NCBI GenBank assembly: GCA_947448325.1
Contig: CANFMK010000008.1
Span: 1-33,668 of the forward strand
Reading direction: 5' to 3'
DNA: 33,668 bases
DNA from: Comamonadaceae bacterium
GTDB taxonomy: Bacteria > Pseudomonadota > Gammaproteobacteria > Burkholderiales > Burkholderiaceae_C
Part shown: positions 32,698 to 33,668 of the stretch, one piece after another
Layout of the letters: each line of letters opens with the position of its first letter
Position numbering within the stretch: position 1 is the first letter of the stretch
Notes under the pieces: model-generated
What the model was told of the DNA's origin: nothing
Seen by the model: the letters and a program-made list of their open reading frames with translations, nothing else
The model's database searches: none
Translations under genes and position numbers: made by a program

Positions 32698-33564
32698 TTG
32701 AGCCTGAGCCCCAAACCCCACCTGACCCAAGCCAACGCCGCCCTCACGCAGGGTGTGCAGGTCATCAACGAATTCGGTGAAGCCAGCACCATCCCGATTC
32801 CCGCTGAGCGGGCGTTGACGGTGTACCTGGACAAGCGCGAATTGGTCACCCTCATGACCCTGGGCGCTCACCCCGAGTGGCTGGTGTTGGGGTTTTTGCG
32901 CAACCAACGTTTGATCGCTTCGGTCGAAGAGATTGAATCCATCACCGTGGATTGGACGATTGGCGAAGGCGAGTTGGGCCAGCCCGGTGTGGCTGCCGTT
33001 AAAACCCGCCACGGCGTGCCGGACACCCCCCAAGCCCCCCGCGTGGTCACCACCGGTTGTGGCCAGGGCAGTGTGTTTGGCGACTTGATGGCCGACATCG
33101 ATGCCATTGCGCTGGCACCGGCGCAGATCAGCCAAACGACCTTGTACAGCCTGGTCAACGCCATCCGCATTCAAGAGACCACCTACAAATCGGCCGGCTC
33201 GGTCCACGCTTGCGCGCTGTTTCGCGGTGACGAGATGCTGATGTTTGTGGAAGACGTGGGCCGTCACAACGCGGTCGACACGATCGCCGGATGGATGTGG
33301 ATGAACGAGGTTTCAGGTCAGGACAAAGTTTTTTACACCACCGGGCGTTTGACCAGTGAAATGGTGATCAAGTCGGCGCAAATGGGCGTGCCGATCGCTG
33401 TCTCGCGCAGCGGCATCACCCAAATGGGCCTGGATGTGGCCCAGCGTGTGGGGCTGTGCGCCATCGGCCGCGCCACTCACAAACGGTTTTTATGCTTCAG
33501 CGCCCCTGAGCGTTTGGTCTGGCAGCCTCAAGCGCCGCGGCCTCCAGACAGTCTAAAACCGTGA
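32698..33564 (+). CDS. fdhD: FdhD sulfurtransferase for formate dehydrogenase activation
   Basis: Transfers sulfur from the cysteine desulfurase to the bis-MGD cofactor of formate dehydrogenases; both enzymes in the window probably need it. Conserved parts: ELVTLMTLGAHPEWLVLGFL, VVTTGCGQGSVFG, SAGSVHACALF, EDVGRHNAVDTIAGW, TTGRLTSEMVIKSAQMGVP and SRSGITQMG. The active-site loop has one Cys (TGCGQG) where E. coli has a CxxC. The track ORF begins at 32470 inside the preceding gene. No ATG lies before the conserved region; TTG 32698 (L-SLSPKPHL) gives about 288 aa and is the best guess. The start is uncertain; the family is not. Confidence 0.92.
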   Translation: MSLSPKPHLTQANAALTQGVQVINEFGEASTIPIPAERALTVYLDKRELVTLMTLGAHPEWLVLGFLRNQRLIASVEEIESITVDWTIGEGELGQPGVAAVKTRHGVPDTPQAPRVVTTGCGQGSVFGDLMADIDAIALAPAQISQTTLYSLVNAIRIQETTYKSAGSVHACALFRGDEMLMFVEDVGRHNAVDTIAGWMWMNEVSGQDKVFYTTGRLTSEMVIKSAQMGVPIAVSRSGITQMGLDVAQRVGLCAIGRATHKRFLCFSAPERLVWQPQAPRPPDSLKP

Positions 33565-33602
33565 CCCTGCGCGGGAACCCGCGTATCGGTTAAGGTGCGC
33601 GC

Positions 33603-33668
33603 ATGCATCTGAATTTACGTTTGGCCTTGGGTTTAGGTTGGCGCAATCTCTGGCGCGATCTGCGCGCG
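33603..33668 (+). CDS. ABC-transporter permease (FtsX/MacB-like), first 22 codons
   Basis: ATG 33603 opens MHLNLRLALGLGWRNLWRDLRA and runs off the window. The pattern of a short amphipathic start with RNLWRDLRA resembles the beginning of FtsX-type permeases of lipoprotein or toxin export ABC systems (YbbP-like). Only 22 codons are visible, so this is tentative. It is 38 bp after fdhD. Confidence 0.5.
   Translation, partial: MHLNLRLALGLGWRNLWRDLRA

Overview
The window looks like chromosome of a Burkholderiales betaproteobacterium, most likely Comamonadaceae (Limnohabitans/Rhodoferax-like). The reasons are the gene families, the moderately high GC with heavy use of TTG leucine codons, a BoxR-regulated box pathway, class I PHA synthase, and an FdhA with the long pre-Tat leader seen in that group. 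The genus cannot be fixed from sequence reading alone. No tRNA, rRNA, CRISPR array, phage gene or transposase gene was seen.

Layout. (1) 1-3276, housekeeping: the N-terminal part of metG on the minus strand, divergent from apbC/mrp (Fe-S carrier), then a SRAP-family protein that lacks the usual catalytic Cys2. (2) 3379-10695, a plus-strand unit behind a perfect FNR/CRP-type palindrome: an unusual ion channel with two voltage-sensor domains and one pore, class I PHA synthase, a small unknown protein, a FabI-type enoyl reductase, a MaoC hydratase-phosphotransacylase fusion and an acetate-kinase-family enzyme. (3) 10719-18342, aerobic benzoate degradation by the box pathway: bclA (benzoate-CoA ligase) divergent from boxR (HTH plus shikimate-kinase-like regulator), then boxC, boxB and boxA. 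TGCA operator-like repeats lie in both promoter regions. The boxC promoter is near-consensus and its -35 is embedded in a TGCA palindrome. A 312-bp boxB-boxA spacer is filled with nested long inverted repeats. (4) 18342-33564, a large formate dehydrogenase locus: a cytoplasmic NAD-dependent enzyme (FdhB, a NuoE-NuoF fusion; FdhA, NuoG-like), with a REPIN-like element between the two genes; DUF3305 and DUF3306 proteins; a multi-cluster ferredoxin; a TorD-like chaperone; then a Tat-exported, quinone-linked FDH3-type enzyme (small Tat protein, catalytic subunit, Fe-S subunit, small lipoprotein, cytochrome b subunit, small periplasmic protein) and FdhD. (5) From 33603, the first codons of an ABC-transporter permease.

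How it fits together. BoxC ring cleavage releases formate, and the NAD-linked formate dehydrogenase gene begins inside the boxA stop codon (TGATG). The aromatic pathway and formate oxidation therefore appear to be one translationally coupled unit, in which formate is converted to NADH (cytoplasmic enzyme) or feeds the quinone pool (periplasmic enzyme). boxD, the next enzyme of the pathway, is not in the window. The PHA unit may link polymer metabolism to acyl-phosphate and ATP formation under low oxygen; that part is inference from gene content and the FNR-like box.
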